Shown: piece by piece, positions 1 to 11,582 of the stretch
Position numbering within the stretch: the stretch's first letter is position 1
Layout: each line of letters opens with the position of its first letter
Source of the DNA: Marisa cornuarietis
Taxonomy: Eukaryota > Mollusca > Gastropoda > Architaenioglossa > Ampullariidae
Direction of reading: 5' to 3'
Assembly: GCA_004794655.1 (NCBI GenBank)
Contig: SMMW01000641.1
Span: forward strand, 535,752 to 599,751
Length of the DNA: 64,000 nucleotides
The notes under the pieces: model-generated
Database searches by the model: none
What the model was told of the DNA's origin: nothing
Seen by the model: only the letters and a program-made list of their open reading frames with translations
Position numbers and translations under genes: made by a program

Positions 1-1030
1 ATGTGTGACTTAAATTACAGCAACAATGAAAGATGTATTAACCTTACAATAATACAAACACATACAAACATCTAACAACCTGCCTCATCTAGAAGGGTTC
101 CCAGGACTACCTGTACTCCCAGTGTTGCAGTGCTGTTAATTCCTGTTAAAATCATCATTCACTCTCACATACAGAGCCACTGAAAGCGGGCCCCATGGCA
201 GGCGGTCTTTGTGGGCCCCGTGCTTAAATCATCAGTTGAAATCATTTATTATTAATTTTTCCAGTTTATAACAGTATGCTTACAAGTTATAATTCAACTG
301 GGAACACGTAAAGGAAAGAAGATTAAAGACAATACAAGATGTATATCCTTCACCCTAATACATGTGTGGGTCACAGTCGTCACATATCTGGGTACAATTA
401 TTGGAGGTAGCAGTAACCCTACTAGTGCTGAAGTCTACACTTTATAGTCTTCTTTAGCGCCTAGCAGCGCTAGCTTTGTTTGTTGTTTTCTCCTCATGCC
501 TAATTTCTTTTCGCTTTTGTTTGAAAGAAAAAAACCCCACAAAAAACAAAACTTAGTGACCAAGGCTGGGCCCCCTTAACAGCCGCGGGAACACCATCCC
601 TCCTGCCCCTCCCTCTCGTCAGGCCTGCTCACACACGCACATCAACTTTAGGTCTGCTGCCAGGGTACAAGCATACCAACAGGTGAGTTTCTTCACGAAT
701 AACCGACAAAGTAAGTCGTAACCCGCTTGTCCCCCTACCCTGAGATCCTATGTCCTGTATTCACATTCCACCTCCGGGTGCCTCTATTTGTTTCTCTCTT
801 TGACCTCATTTACAGTGGTTTTCTTTATGTAACCTAGTTTTTCAGCCTCCTTCCCCCATTCCCAGTAGGGGCGAAATCATCCATGAAAGGAAGCACTTTA
901 CTGTATAAGGAGCCAGCCAGGGCTTTGAACCTGTTTGCGCATTCACAAACGTCAGCCCTCGACTTCTCCACGGTTTGACTGCTTCGTGAACAAGTGTGTG
1001 TGGGGGGGGGGAAGGGAGGGGTGGGGGGGG
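1..1030. other. Non-coding stretch, no gene seen
   Basis: I see no convincing coding exon on either strand. The stretch holds ordinary mixed-composition DNA, ending in a G-rich run that leads into the SINE copy that follows. Nothing here could be assigned. Confidence 0.5.
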
Positions 1031-1172
1031 GCGGGAATTGGTGTTTTACGCCGAGCCAGCAACTAAGGTTATATCACAGCGAGATGCCACATGCAGAGAA
1101 AAAAACAGTGTGCTCAAGACGAGAACTGAACCCATGACAGTCAACCCTCAGTATCTTGGTGACAGCCGCTAA
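1031..1172 (-). mobile_element. SINE copy 1 (tRNA-derived type, minus orientation)
   Basis: This shares blocks with four other places in the window (near 5.7, 13.0, 35.4 and 54.3 kb). Read on the minus strand it carries the block around TTGGTGACAG (family form GTCACCAATACAGTGAAGG), then a B-box-like GGGTTCAG stretch, and it ends in the family 3' end AAAACACCAATTCCC. The polymerase III A and B boxes are only approximate, so the tRNA origin is inferred. This copy is diverged and lacks the most 5' part. Confidence 0.65.
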
Positions 1173-2878
1173 CTTCGTGAACAAAATGCCGCCAGGTGTT
1201 GTTACAAGTAAGACAACGAAATATGTTGAAATCGAGGTTACAGCAGTAAAACAAAATGAACACCATATAAACTATTTAAAAAAATCACTACGTGAACGTC
1301 CGGGACAGGTGGTCCATTACGCTGTGCACAGACACATTTAGTAACTTTATTTGTACTTAAACTATAAGGCCGCATAAAATATGAGGCCACCCTTATAAGA
1401 TGACTCTCCGTTTAGCTCTCGAGTGGTATCGACGATACTTTAGTTGGGAGAGAGAGAGAGGGGGGGGGGTGAGAGGCCTGAGAGGTTGTGGGGTGGGTAG
1501 GAGGGTGGAGGGTGGCAGACGGCTTTCTCACGCGCCATTGTCAAGGTTGACAGACACTCGGGTCATTTTGACCTGTGACGGGGACTGGCGAGAGGGCAGG
1601 GTAGCTAGTTCACCCTCATCAATCTGGGTACGAAGCCATGTTGGCTGTAAGGCCCGCTAATCATTAGATTTAACAGGTACGCATTGATATGGGGCGCCAA
1701 GATGGGAATTTTCTCTACTTTCTCTCTCTAGCTACAGAACGCGCTCGATACATTCAAGGAGGATGCCTAGGATTAACCTTAATTACGTATATCCTAATTA
1801 AGGCCACACCCTTCCCTATACCCACACCGTCTCGCAGAAGACAACTTCACCTCGTTAACCCTTTGACAACAAGCTGCTGTGATGAGTTTTTCTCTCCTAC
1901 GACAGAATGGGAATCTTGCCACAATGGTGACGACAGGGGGTGGACTCACGACCCACATGACAGCAGTGTTCACAACAAGTTTGCACCCCACATATCATGT
2001 TCCCTTCTTGGAAAGGACAGGCTTGAGGAAGGGTTGGGGGAACATGGAATTCCTCATCGTGACAACACTATCTCTTCACAACAGTGCATGCTGAGAATGG
2101 ATCAGAGTTCACTGTCGAGAATGAGAGGAGAAGTAAAATGAGGATCAAAATCGCAGCTGAGTCCAACTGTCAACCTATTGAACTGCAGCCGAAGACGAGG
2201 ACCACACGTGACTTATTGCGAATCAGATGTCGTTGACTAGTTGTCCTATTTTACATATTGTAAATTTATAACAAACTGCATCATTCTCTTTGTAAGGCGC
2301 GATAGACATGAAGACAGACAGAAGCGAACGTGTCGGAATTCAATACACAGGATGTGTAATAGTTACAGAACGGTCACAGATGACCGAGTGGGAACTAGGC
2401 AGGCATAAAATATAGGGCAAGGGGCCTCCCCACCACCCCTCGGGGGGAGCGCCCTATACTGTCATACAAGACTCGTGGGTGCGTGCACCACATACTGTGA
2501 ACACCCCGGATGGTGTATAAAAGGCTCGATGTTTATCTAACATCTAGTGAAAGATCACTCAAGCAAAACCGCACTTAACCCCCACTTCAAAGCCAGAATT
2601 GCTCGTCAAAGTTACAGCATTTTCAAGAGAAAAATGTCAGCCCATTAGACATTAGTATGGCAGTTGCCATGTGACACTTATATTACACGGGACGCTTAAT
2701 TACTGGATTTTCTGCTCAGTGCTGTTTTGGCGCAGTGGTCCTGACACTCCCATACCTCAACTCTCCAGACACGTGGAAAGTTCAAGGTGGTCAAAAGCTG
2801 GTTGTTTGATACTTTACTGGTGTGCATGATTTCTCGTAGTCTGCGCGTGGGTCACCTTCAATACTTCTATTTCTAGGT
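1173..2878. other. Non-coding stretch with one TATA-like site
   Basis: The open frames here, including one of 150 codons from 1689, show no family signature, no conserved motif and no good splice context, so I do not call genes. A short inverted repeat (TATAGGGC facing GCCCTATA) lies at about 2410-2460. A TATA-like word is listed separately. Confidence 0.45.
2516..2524 (+). promoter_or_regulatory. TATA-box-like site
   Basis: The word TATAAAAGG matches a strong animal TATA box, with mixed-composition DNA downstream where transcription would start. No recognisable gene follows on this strand, so it may be chance or a promoter of an unseen transcript. Confidence 0.2.
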
Positions 2879-3118
2879 TAAGTACCCGGCCAGCGACCGC
2901 CAGCACTTCCCTTTGTAGTGTGCGCACGCTGTAAGTACCCGGCCATGCAGTGACCACCAGCACTTCCCTTTGTAGTGTGCGCACGCTGTAAGTACCCGGC
3001 TATGCAGTGACCACCAGCATTTCCCTTTGTAGTGTGCGCACGCTGTAAGTTAGTAAGTACCCGGCCATGCAGTGACCACCAGCACTTCCCTTTGTAGTGT
3101 GCACACGCTGTAAGTCGC
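2879..3118. repeat. Tandem repeat, about 57-bp unit, four copies
   Basis: Four copies start with AGTACCCGGC at about 2881, 2934, 2991 and 3056. Each continues through CAGTGACCACCAGCACTTCC and GTAGTGTGCGCACGCTG. Spacings are 53, 57 and 65 bp; the last gap contains a small insertion (TTAGTAAGT). The repeated peptide seen in the minus-strand frame is a by-product of the repeat. Confidence 0.9.
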
Positions 3119-3458
3119 ACCTGCCGCATGTTAATCGAATTTGGAGGTACTTTTATTCAAGCTGACATTGGCTCATGTTGATTTCTGCCGCTAACTCTCC
3201 CAACCGTGATGTTACTGTCAGTGTTTAATCTATTGTTTCTTTTGAAACTTATTCATGTGTGGCGTCAGTGTAGCGAACAGCGAAGCGCGTGTTCTCTAGA
3301 TGTCCTTCCGTAACAAACACGAATATTGCTGCCACCCGACAAACTGGGTGAATTTGATTAGGTTTCAACTCCATCACAGTTTATTGCTTTTTTATAGCTT
3401 AAGAACATCTGGGTATTTACACCTAGAATGAGATCAGATATAGCAGATCAGTCACTGT

Positions 3459-3523
<65 letters not shown>

Positions 3524-3885
3524 GCACCCTGTCACCAAGCGCCAACTTTGGACCACGTGACCAGAAACAGTCTAGTTGCTGGATGTCCATGGCACTCAGC
3601 CTGAGAGAGACAGAGCTGCACCACTGAGAACGAGATCCTGCAATCGTCTGCATAAGACAGCTGGCAGTTGGGGGAAGTGGGCGGAGATGGGTGGAAGCGA
3701 AAGAAGAACGATGAAGTAGAAAAGCAGAAAACAATGTGGTACAATCGACACAGGTTCACTTCTCTTTTTTAGACTATTCTCTTTTTTAAAGGAGTCTTCT
3801 CACTTTCCTTCACAATGGACACGGCTGTCTATAGGAAGGCAGTGACTCAAGGACTCAAGGACTTTGGGGGGGACTCCATGTAGAC
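3119..3885. other. Non-coding stretch with CA microsatellite
   Basis: No gene is seen. The main feature is an uninterrupted (CA)n tract at about 3459-3521. Confidence 0.5.
3459..3521. repeat. (CA)n microsatellite
   Basis: About 31 perfect CA dinucleotides. The cysteine/valine-rich open frames across it are artefacts. Confidence 0.97.
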
Positions 3886-4028
3886 AGTGGCGCAGGAACA
3901 TGGGGGCAAGGGGGGCAGCCGCCCCCCCAAAAAAGATGCTGGGAAGGCAAGAATGTGAACGTTATTCATTGTCAGCATGGAGCTTGGCCCCCCCCCCGAA
4001 AGCCGAGCATCTTCCTACGCCACTGGTA
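3885..4028. mobile_element. Small inverted-repeat DNA element (MITE-like)
   Basis: The left end CAGTGGCGCAGGAACATG is matched by the inverted right end CATCTTCCTACGCCACTG. Inside, runs of G on the left pair with runs of C on the right. Words resembling GTAGAC flank both ends and could be a target-site duplication, but they do not align cleanly. Ends beginning CAGTGG are common in hAT-type transposons; no transposase is present, so it would be non-autonomous. The superfamily is inference. A second G/C-rich segment at 4070-4100 suggests further rearranged copies. Confidence 0.6.
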
Positions 4029-5657
4029 GACAGTGAACGTCGTTCACATTCTTGTCTCTTCGGTATCTTTCTGGAGGGGGGCGCCTTGGCCCCCCCTCCC
4101 TGGTCCCTACCCAACTGGAAGTTCGAAGGAAACAAGCAGGTGACTATGAAAGTCAAAATCTAACCCTTCTAGTCTCCCATCCAAGGTAAAGGTCGTCCCG
4201 TAACTCTCTGTCGTCCACATCTAGGGAATTATAAAGGAGGTCCCCTAACATTTCGGAGCCAGCTTTCTTATAAGGATGATGTTGATATACTTTCCCTCAC
4301 TAGTCACTGCCATCTTTCCACATCCCTCGTGAGGGTCAGGTAGTCATTCCACAGGTGGTGCACGTCTGCTGCGCCACACGGCAATTGAACGGTTAGTATG
4401 TCTACCCACTACCCCTCCCCAGACTCTAATCACTCGGCTACCTGCATCCTCATCTAGCCCTCCAGTGTACCGAGACCCTCGTCTGCAGCGACTACTGGCA
4501 GATGGCATCGCTAGCATCACGTGACCATGCAGCCACAGACGGGGAGCGGCAGAACTCTTGCGTATCGCAGTCACGACATGGTTCACCGGTTTCTTCGACT
4601 GCTCCAGGCTCGGATAGGTCCGTGTCATGACTCATGTACACAACACCTCTCTTTTCTTTCTTTCTTTCTCTCTCTCTGACACACACACACACACAGAGCT
4701 ACGTTGTCGCCGGCGCTCTCACTGAATCTACCCAAGACGCAAAAAAGAAAACAATGTTGCCATGCAGCTTAAGTCAGTGGTGTCCATCATTTCCTGAACA
4801 CAAGTGACGTGTCCTTGTATGTCTACAACACAGGACAACTGAAGCATTTTGATGACTTATTCATATTCATTACTACCACTTTGTGTATATACCCTGCAAG
4901 CTAAAAAACATCAACTGCAGTTGATATGCCGATTATCTTTCTTTACGGCTACATAAGCGGACAAAACTAGTGACGCCAAGAGCAAGCTGTCAAACTGTAA
5001 ATTATACCCACAGTCTTATATAACACTCATTTTTTCTTTTATTCACCCCATGGCTGGCACCCGTTGATGAATGGCTTTGCTGGTTCGCTAGGACTGGTCA
5101 GTGGGGGCAACAACAGCTGAATGTCAAACATTGTCAGGGTTAAGAAACCAAATAAAAGCTGTGAGAGAGGGATTGTGGCTCCAGTCTTCCTGCTGCCACA
5201 CAGATGGGTAAGGCACAAACTAACACATCTGAGGGTGTTGTCCAGTCTATCCAAAATGCTCACACATTTTAAATTTATATATATCAACCGTAAACAGGTG
5301 TGAGTGGCAGGCTTTGTCAGCTGCTGTCTATCCATCTGCTCCCCACCAACAACAGGTCCCAGTTAAGAGACACATGACTGATATATATATATATACTAAC
5401 AGTCTTTGCAACCTTAGAGATAAAGTGTAAACAAACAAGACAGTGTAATATTATTAATATGACTGGCCTACTTGACTCTAATTCTGAGCTTTGCTATATA
5501 AATACATAGTCTACCATGCTAATTTCCTGATGTGGTGAGATCCTGCAATGTTTTGATCACCGCCTTTGACTTTAGAGCAGAAAGTCAATAGCTTCAAGTT
5601 CACTCAACATTAAAAATTGTAATATAAGATGAAGTTTAACAAAAAGAGGGGGAGGAC
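4029..5657. other. Non-coding stretch, nothing assigned
   Basis: Short open frames only, none with a recognisable family. Simple-sequence tracts (CT/CA) lie around 4650-4696 and a TA tract near 5383. Confidence 0.45.
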
Positions 5658-5845
5658 GGGAATTGGTGTTTTATGCCAAGCCAGCAACTAAGGCTATATC
5701 ATGGCAAGACAGTCCGCCCTGTAAACAGATGCCACATGCAGAGAAAGAACAGTGTGCCTGAGACAAGAGCTGAACCCAGGACAGCCAACCTTCACTGTAT
5801 TGGTGACAGGCGCAAACCGTTGCGTCACCAGACCGCCCAACAAAA
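5658..5845 (-). mobile_element. SINE copy 2, the most complete copy
   Basis: Read on the minus strand it begins GGGCGGTCTGGTGACGCAAC, which resembles a tRNA-type A box. It continues with the family block GTCACCAATACAGTGAAGG, the B-box-like CTGGGTTCAGCTC, then TTCTTTCTCTGCATGTGGC, and ends AAAACACCAATTCCC followed by a C/T-rich tail. This copy shows that the family is about 180 bp long and helps place the truncated copies. Confidence 0.75.
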
Positions 5846-7960
5846 AGAGCAAGTAAAAGAAAAAGAATTGGCTAAAATGAAAGCCATGTCTGTATATTTT
5901 TACTTTTTATTACATATGCACAAACAAATAAAAACAGGCTAGGAAACAAATGAGATATTAACCCAAAGCAATATTTCCTTGGCCTTATATATATAGTCAT
6001 GCACATAGTGTACATAAAACTAATATGCCACTCATTTTTTAAATTTACAATATCTGAATCTTCTGGTATAACATTATAAACACATCACACAGCAGAGAAG
6101 AGGAACAATCTTCTAAAAATAATGATCAAATTTAAAATTTATTGTAATGAAAAATGTTATGAAAATACATGGAGTTGTTAAATATTCCTGAGAATGTACA
6201 GTCCAGACTTCACGTCTATATCAGGAAGTGTGTGTGCGTGCGTGTGTGAGAGAGAGAGAGAGATCATCCTTAAATTCATGATGCACTCTTCAGCATTTCA
6301 CCACCATCTAATTGTATTGGGAAGGGTCTGTGGCCGGACATTTAGCCCATTCAATGTCTACTCAAGCCTGTGATTTAACAAAAACAAAAATCCCTAAGCC
6401 ATGACTACAGCAGTTGGTACCTGCTTTATTAGGGGAGGTAACAAGTAGCAGCGGCAGTGGGCAAGGTGCTACTTACCTCAAGCCCTGCACTTGACTTGTT
6501 GAACCATTTAAAGGCTTTAGGATCTTTACCCACCACATTACATACAGATATCAAGTCCCAAGTTGGGGTCTTACCGATATTTGTCCAACACAAATATTAG
6601 GTGATGGGCGAGGGTGGTGGCAGAAAAAGGCCTTGTGGCTAACTATAACATGGGTTACTGCCTTCAGTTTTAATGGGATGCTTACTCTTACATATCCTTC
6701 CTAACTGAATATCACAGAAAAAACTATTCCATCTCCTCAAACATGCTTGTGGCAGGTGGTTAGTGGCAGGCTGGTTTTTCATGTCCCCCCCCTGTATAAT
6801 ACTGAGTAATTGTCTGAACATCATCCTGCAGCATACCATAGCCTTTGTCCAGAATCTATTGTGTCTGATAATACGCAGAATGCAATAGCAACTCATCATT
6901 TAGGAATTCAAGAATGGTCCAGGGCTTTATATTAAAGACAGTGTTCATATACTGAAGGCTCAAGACAGCCTCTTGAAAGCTGTCACAACTCTTTCTCATT
7001 CTAACAGAATCTTAGGAGCCCTGTATTCACATCACATATCATTTCCCTGCCCACAGCATTTATGTTAATATACACAAATTAATGCCAGCAGTTTAAAACC
7101 AATCAAACTGGAACTGGATAATAATTTGAATATGCAGATCAGCATTTTAATATTCCTGACATTTTAAAATAAATTTCAATACATTCAGCATGGTACATAT
7201 TCTTTTGTCATGTACATTCTACTATTTGCATTCATACATGCACACACACACATCCACAGTGAGATAGAGAGATGGAGAGAAAGGGAGGGAGAGAGAAAGG
7301 AGAGGAGAAAGAGATTAGAAAAGGAAGGGAAAGGCAGAATGAACCAAAAAAAAAATGCAATTCAGCAGTGAGAAAATTGTTCCTAGGCCCTTTACGTCCA
7401 GGGTTAGGAAAGTGCTGAAGTGTGGTGTGTGGAGGGTGTAAAACCACGTGTCAACCACCTGCCAGTTTCCAAAGTTATTTTGACCTGCACTTTACTTGAC
7501 AGTTAAAAGAAAACAACTCTGCACATGCACACATGCATGACCACAGAAACATAAACTTTGGACATGGCACTTAAGATAAAGCTGTGTTTTTTAAAATAAA
7601 AGGCACTAATGCATTGATTGCCCTATGTCACGCCATATATAACATACATTATCAATAAATGTCTACTAGGCTGATGTTTTAAGGAATGAAATATAAAAGT
7701 CACTGCAACTTTTATTTCAGATGAAAATAGCATTAACCTGCCTCAGTTAAAATGAATGTTTGATAAAATGATTAAATAATGACATACCTGATTATCTAAT
7801 AACAACAGCAACAATGGTGACGATGATGAGTGTGTAGTGCTGATTCCCTGCATTAGTTAGGCTATGTTTTCACCAGGTAAGCACAAGGAATACTGAAAGT
7901 TGATAAGGTATGAGTCTAGAAAAATCAAGCTCCCTCTCATATATATATATATATTACAGT
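5846..7960. other. Non-coding AT-rich stretch, nothing assigned
   Basis: I see no exon with recognisable homology. A purine-rich tract (GAGA/AGGG) lies at about 7260-7340 and short GA/GT repeats at 6225-6262. Confidence 0.45.
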
Positions 7961-8960
7961 CATCTTAACCATAAGCAACTTTGAACAGCAGTGGGGAAGT
8001 TTTATTGCAGAAGATATTCCCAAAACAAGAAAGCCCTTAATGCCCATCTGAAGCCTTGAATTGACTAAAAGTTTCAAAAAGAAAATGGTAGCGAGTTCCA
8101 CATTTTGGGTACAGTGTACGAGAAGGATCATTTTCCACACCACTTGGTGCAAATTTTTGGCATGCGAAAGATAGCATGGTCTTCCAAGGAACAAAGGGAT
8201 CTATTGAAAATAGATGGAAATCAGTCAGTGAGCACATTAATATGTAGGCAGAGAACGAGCCAAGGCTGAAGCCATACCGTAGAAAACATGTAATCAACTT
8301 GGGCTTGACCACACAGCCTGTGAAGTGTGTGAACAAAAGGTATGACGTGATTGCGCTTTCCTGAGAACAAGGTCACGAATGCTGCGGAATTCTGAACCCT
8401 CTACATTTTGTATTATGTGATGGATACAGCCAGCAAATAGTTATCTGGAAAGTACTAGTTAACAAAACAGCACTTCTGTCATTTAAAATACAGTCCCAAG
8501 CAATAATCTGATGAATAGCTAAACAACAAAGCAATGTGGTGGTCCAAAGGCATCATCAAAAATAATGTGGCAGATGATGAGAAGGGGATATTATGGTTTC
8601 AACTCTGATTGATGATGTAAGTGTCTCTATGTGTACCTCACTGTCTATTGGTTGTTATGTTTCTTTCTATCAAATTGTACTGCGCAGAGAGTGCGATCTA
8701 TCTTATTCGTGATTGTGCGCATTATAAGTTCGCATTATTATTATTATTAAGGGACATGGCATAATGCAATGACATGGATGAAAAAGCGAAGGTCCTGTCA
8801 TCACTTTTCAGCTTGTTACTAGTCATCTGAGACTTTACGTCAGTGATACAGCATTCCAGCCTGACAATATTGTCAACATGAGGGTGGCATGAGGTATACA
8901 ACTGTGTGTCATCAGTCAATGAGTGGCTGCAAATGGCATGACTGTTGATAAGCAAGTAGA
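7960..8960 (-). mobile_element. Degenerate LINE remnant, with another LINE tail nested in it
   Basis: On the minus strand, 8955-8722 encodes a stretch containing TDDTQLYTSCHP followed by CCITDVKSQMTSNKLK. This is the pattern around the reverse-transcriptase active site (usual form [FY]ADDTQLY) of CR1/L2-like non-LTR elements; the first Ala of the motif is changed. Further along on the same strand, 8340-7990 gives frame-shifted text that weakly resembles the C-terminal part of such proteins. Between them, on the plus strand, 8590-8745 ends in GCGCATTATAAGTTCGC plus (ATT)n, which looks like the 3' tail of a different LINE inserted into the first. The active-site part is the firmest; the nesting is inference. 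Confidence 0.5.
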
Positions 8961-10403
8961 GTGGTATATATTATGATATGGAATAGTCCAAGCATGTTTA
9001 GACTTAGACACATTGTGAGTAGAAACACCCTGACTATCAAGACGACACAAAATCTCTGAGACTTTGGTTGAGAAGAAATAAAAAAAATTTGTTGGGTGGT
9101 TGGTTGACAGGACAGAGGTGACTCAAAGTGAAGAAGTCAAGCGCCCATACAGTCCATAGAATTGACAAGTGGACTTGCAGCGAAAGCTTGGAACCCAAAC
9201 ATGAGGTTTTGATCTGATGAAGGACAGAAGTGACCTGTCTCTTTGCAGAGTTATAAATCTGTGAATTATCAACAGTGCATTTTAATTAAAAGTAACAATT
9301 TCAAGAATGATATAATGTTATCAAACTGTAGTAGCCAGGAAAGTTACAATATGCAACATACAATAAAAACAATAATAAAAATTCACAATATACAGTATAA
9401 ATAATAATAAATAACAACAACACTATAATACACTTCAATTCCATGAGTGTGCTATAAGTTTGACTACATTATTTTAAAACATACAATGCTTCATTAATCC
9501 TGTGAGACATCTGAAACGTTGCAATCTGTACGTTATTGAGTAGCTAGAGTCATTTTGTCCTGTGTCTTGGTTAATAGTTGACACATACTAAAGGTAAGCT
9601 TTTATAACACATAGTAGACAATACTTCAGTCAAGTTTGAATACGTTTTTAAGGGAAATTATGTGTGGCTTTGAACTGAAAGAAACAGATAATATTAAGAT
9701 TAACCCATCACAACCAAATTATCTAAGATAAACATTTGCATATCATGTTACATTTAAGAATTCATTTTTATAATAAACCTGCCAAATCGGGTCATGTAGT
9801 AAGAAGTATGGCATCTAATGCCATATGCAATGACTTTGTTTTTGTTTTCGTTGCTGTATAAGCACATGTATTTAAAGTTATCTTAGGGATCTTCTTCCAC
9901 TTTTTGATGTTGCAAAAAAGCACACAAACAAACAAACAAACAAACAAAAAAACAGTGTTTGTTCATTATAATGCACACAGTTACTTGTTACTTCGTGTGT
10001 ATATATTTATATAAAAAGGTCAAGCCTTGGAAGTTCAAACCAGCCAAGGCTGTATGCCTAACCCTCCAATACTTGCAAGATTAGGTATTTGCTATGACTG
10101 AATAGATCAATAATATGAAATGACTTGAGTAATAGCTCTGTACAGAAGTGCATAAATCTGCAAGCATAATTCTTTGCAGAAATTAACGTCAATTGTCGTT
10201 CAAAAGTGAATAAATAGATATTCAGCATCAATCTCACACAATGATAATATGATTCAGCAAGTTAAATCACACTAACAAAACCCACGATACCAAGTTCTTG
10301 AAGAATTCAAGTTCTTTCATCACAAAACACACAACAATACTGTGCTTAAAAACTGAAGATAAATGCGTAGTGATGCACCAAAAGTCACATAAAAGTCAAA
10401 CAG
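8961..10403. other. AT-rich non-coding stretch downstream of the archaemetzincin gene
   Basis: No coding exon is recognised. It includes an (AAAC)n run near 9926-9950 and AT-rich DNA. On the minus strand part of it is probably 3' UTR of the neighbouring gene; I see no canonical AATAAA signal within about 400 bp of its stop. Confidence 0.4.
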
Positions 10404-11582
10404 CTATTTGCTCAAGTACTCAAGACGTTTTTGCACCCAATGAGCCTCTTCCTTGAATCTGTGTTTATTGTAAAACTCCAGCAGCATCTTGTAACGGTCT
10501 CGTATGTCAAAACCCACCAGCGTGTGCATTTTGTGGAGATCAACAGGGCACAGGTGCATGGGCTGATGAAAATCTTCTGCCAGATGCCCTGAGCCGTTCA
10601 TACAGCAGGTGTAGAAGATACAGTGGTCGACTCCCAGAAGATGCATCACCTCATGAACCACAAGCTTGCATGACCGCTGCAAGAGAAGGCAAGATTTGGC
10701 TTCCAGCTTCATTGGCTTCGATGTTGTTTGGAGGTCATACCAGTGCTCTTTGGAGAAGACAAGAGTTGGGTCATACCGCAGCAGACTGAAAACTGCCACT
10801 CGCTGGTTCCCTGATGCCATGCCAGCCACAAAGAGGTCTGAAGCATCACCATACAGATCCAGGGTGGTTAGGGCTATCAAGCATAAAGCATCTGTTGGGA
10901 TCAGCTGCTGCAGCATCTTCAGCACTGAATCCACTTTCAACTGAACATGTCCTGTTTTTGGATTGTAGCGAGCATTCAGCTTGGTGCGTCTGACATGGTT
11001 TTGCCGACTGTTATTGCTGTGTCTGATCGAATCATCAACCAAGATGACGCTGCCATCTATGACCTCAAGGTCCAGTGGAGGTAATGCACTCACAGGAAGA
11101 CAAAGAAAATGGCTGGCATAATCCACAAGATCTGAAAACTTAATGCACTGGTCAAACTTTCCCAGCTGCAGGATGTACACCTTGCCTTGTGGGTACTTTT
11201 GACAGATGGTTGTTCCCTTACTATTAAATTTCTGTTTCATGTTTTTGATTCTGCGGCTTGAAAGCCATGGGTTTTCATCTAGAAACTGTTTGAAGGTCTG
11301 TCCATCTTCATCATACTGGGCCAGCCAGTCATCTTGACAAGTTGGATGGGGAACAGGATTAAAAAATTCTTGAAACAAGCTTGATGACTGGTTCCAGTAA
11401 GTACCAACAGAATACTCTAAAGGAACGTTTCTCAACATATTGTAGCCAGCTGCACGCATTCGTGCACTTTCATTTCGTGGCTTAAACCCTCGTGCGAAGG
11501 GAACATAGCGTACCCTTTTAGTTGAGATGGGCGAGTTATCATGGTGACTGCTGCTATCTCTGGTCTTAGCACGCTTTGGCAT
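10404..11582 (-). CDS. AMZ2: Archaemetzincin metalloprotease (AMZ2-like)
   Basis: Predicted 392-residue zinc peptidase of family M54. The signature begins at residue 310: HEVMH, then LLG, then H320 as third zinc ligand, followed by C321, C326 and M328, which fits the archaemetzincin pattern HExxHxxGxxHCx4CxM. The second zinc site normally ends in a CxxC; here it reads C345-P-V-D348, so the last Cys is Asp. I chose the Met at 11582 because a strong splice acceptor (CTTTTCAG) ends at 11629, placing this ATG 46 bases into the exon; the open frame upstream is pyrimidine-rich intron. The whole coding region is one exon, with the 5' UTR spliced in from upstream. A basic N-terminus (MPKRAKTR) may target it to the nucleus. 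Family members are aminopeptidase-like enzymes of unclear physiological role. The family is secure; AMZ2 rather than AMZ1 is a guess. Confidence 0.9.
   Translation of the reverse strand: MPKRAKTRDSSSHHDNSPISTKRVRYVPFARGFKPRNESARMRAAGYNMLRNVPLEYSVGTYWNQSSSLFQEFFNPVPHPTCQDDWLAQYDEDGQTFKQFLDENPWLSSRRIKNMKQKFNSKGTTICQKYPQGKVYILQLGKFDQCIKFSDLVDYASHFLCLPVSALPPLDLEVIDGSVILVDDSIRHSNNSRQNHVRRTKLNARYNPKTGHVQLKVDSVLKMLQQLIPTDALCLIALTTLDLYGDASDLFVAGMASGNQRVAVFSLLRYDPTLVFSKEHWYDLQTTSKPMKLEAKSCLLLQRSCKLVVHEVMHLLGVDHCIFYTCCMNGSGHLAEDFHQPMHLCPVDLHKMHTLVGFDIRDRYKMLLEFYNKHRFKEEAHWVQKRLEYLSK

Noticed and set aside
1689..2141. 150-codon plus-strand open frame
   Set aside because: Mixed composition, an overlapping open frame on the other strand, and no recognisable domain or splice context.
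2878..3129. 83-residue repeat protein (KGSAGGHC units)
   Set aside because: Created by the 57-bp tandem repeat; no start context, homolog or splice support.
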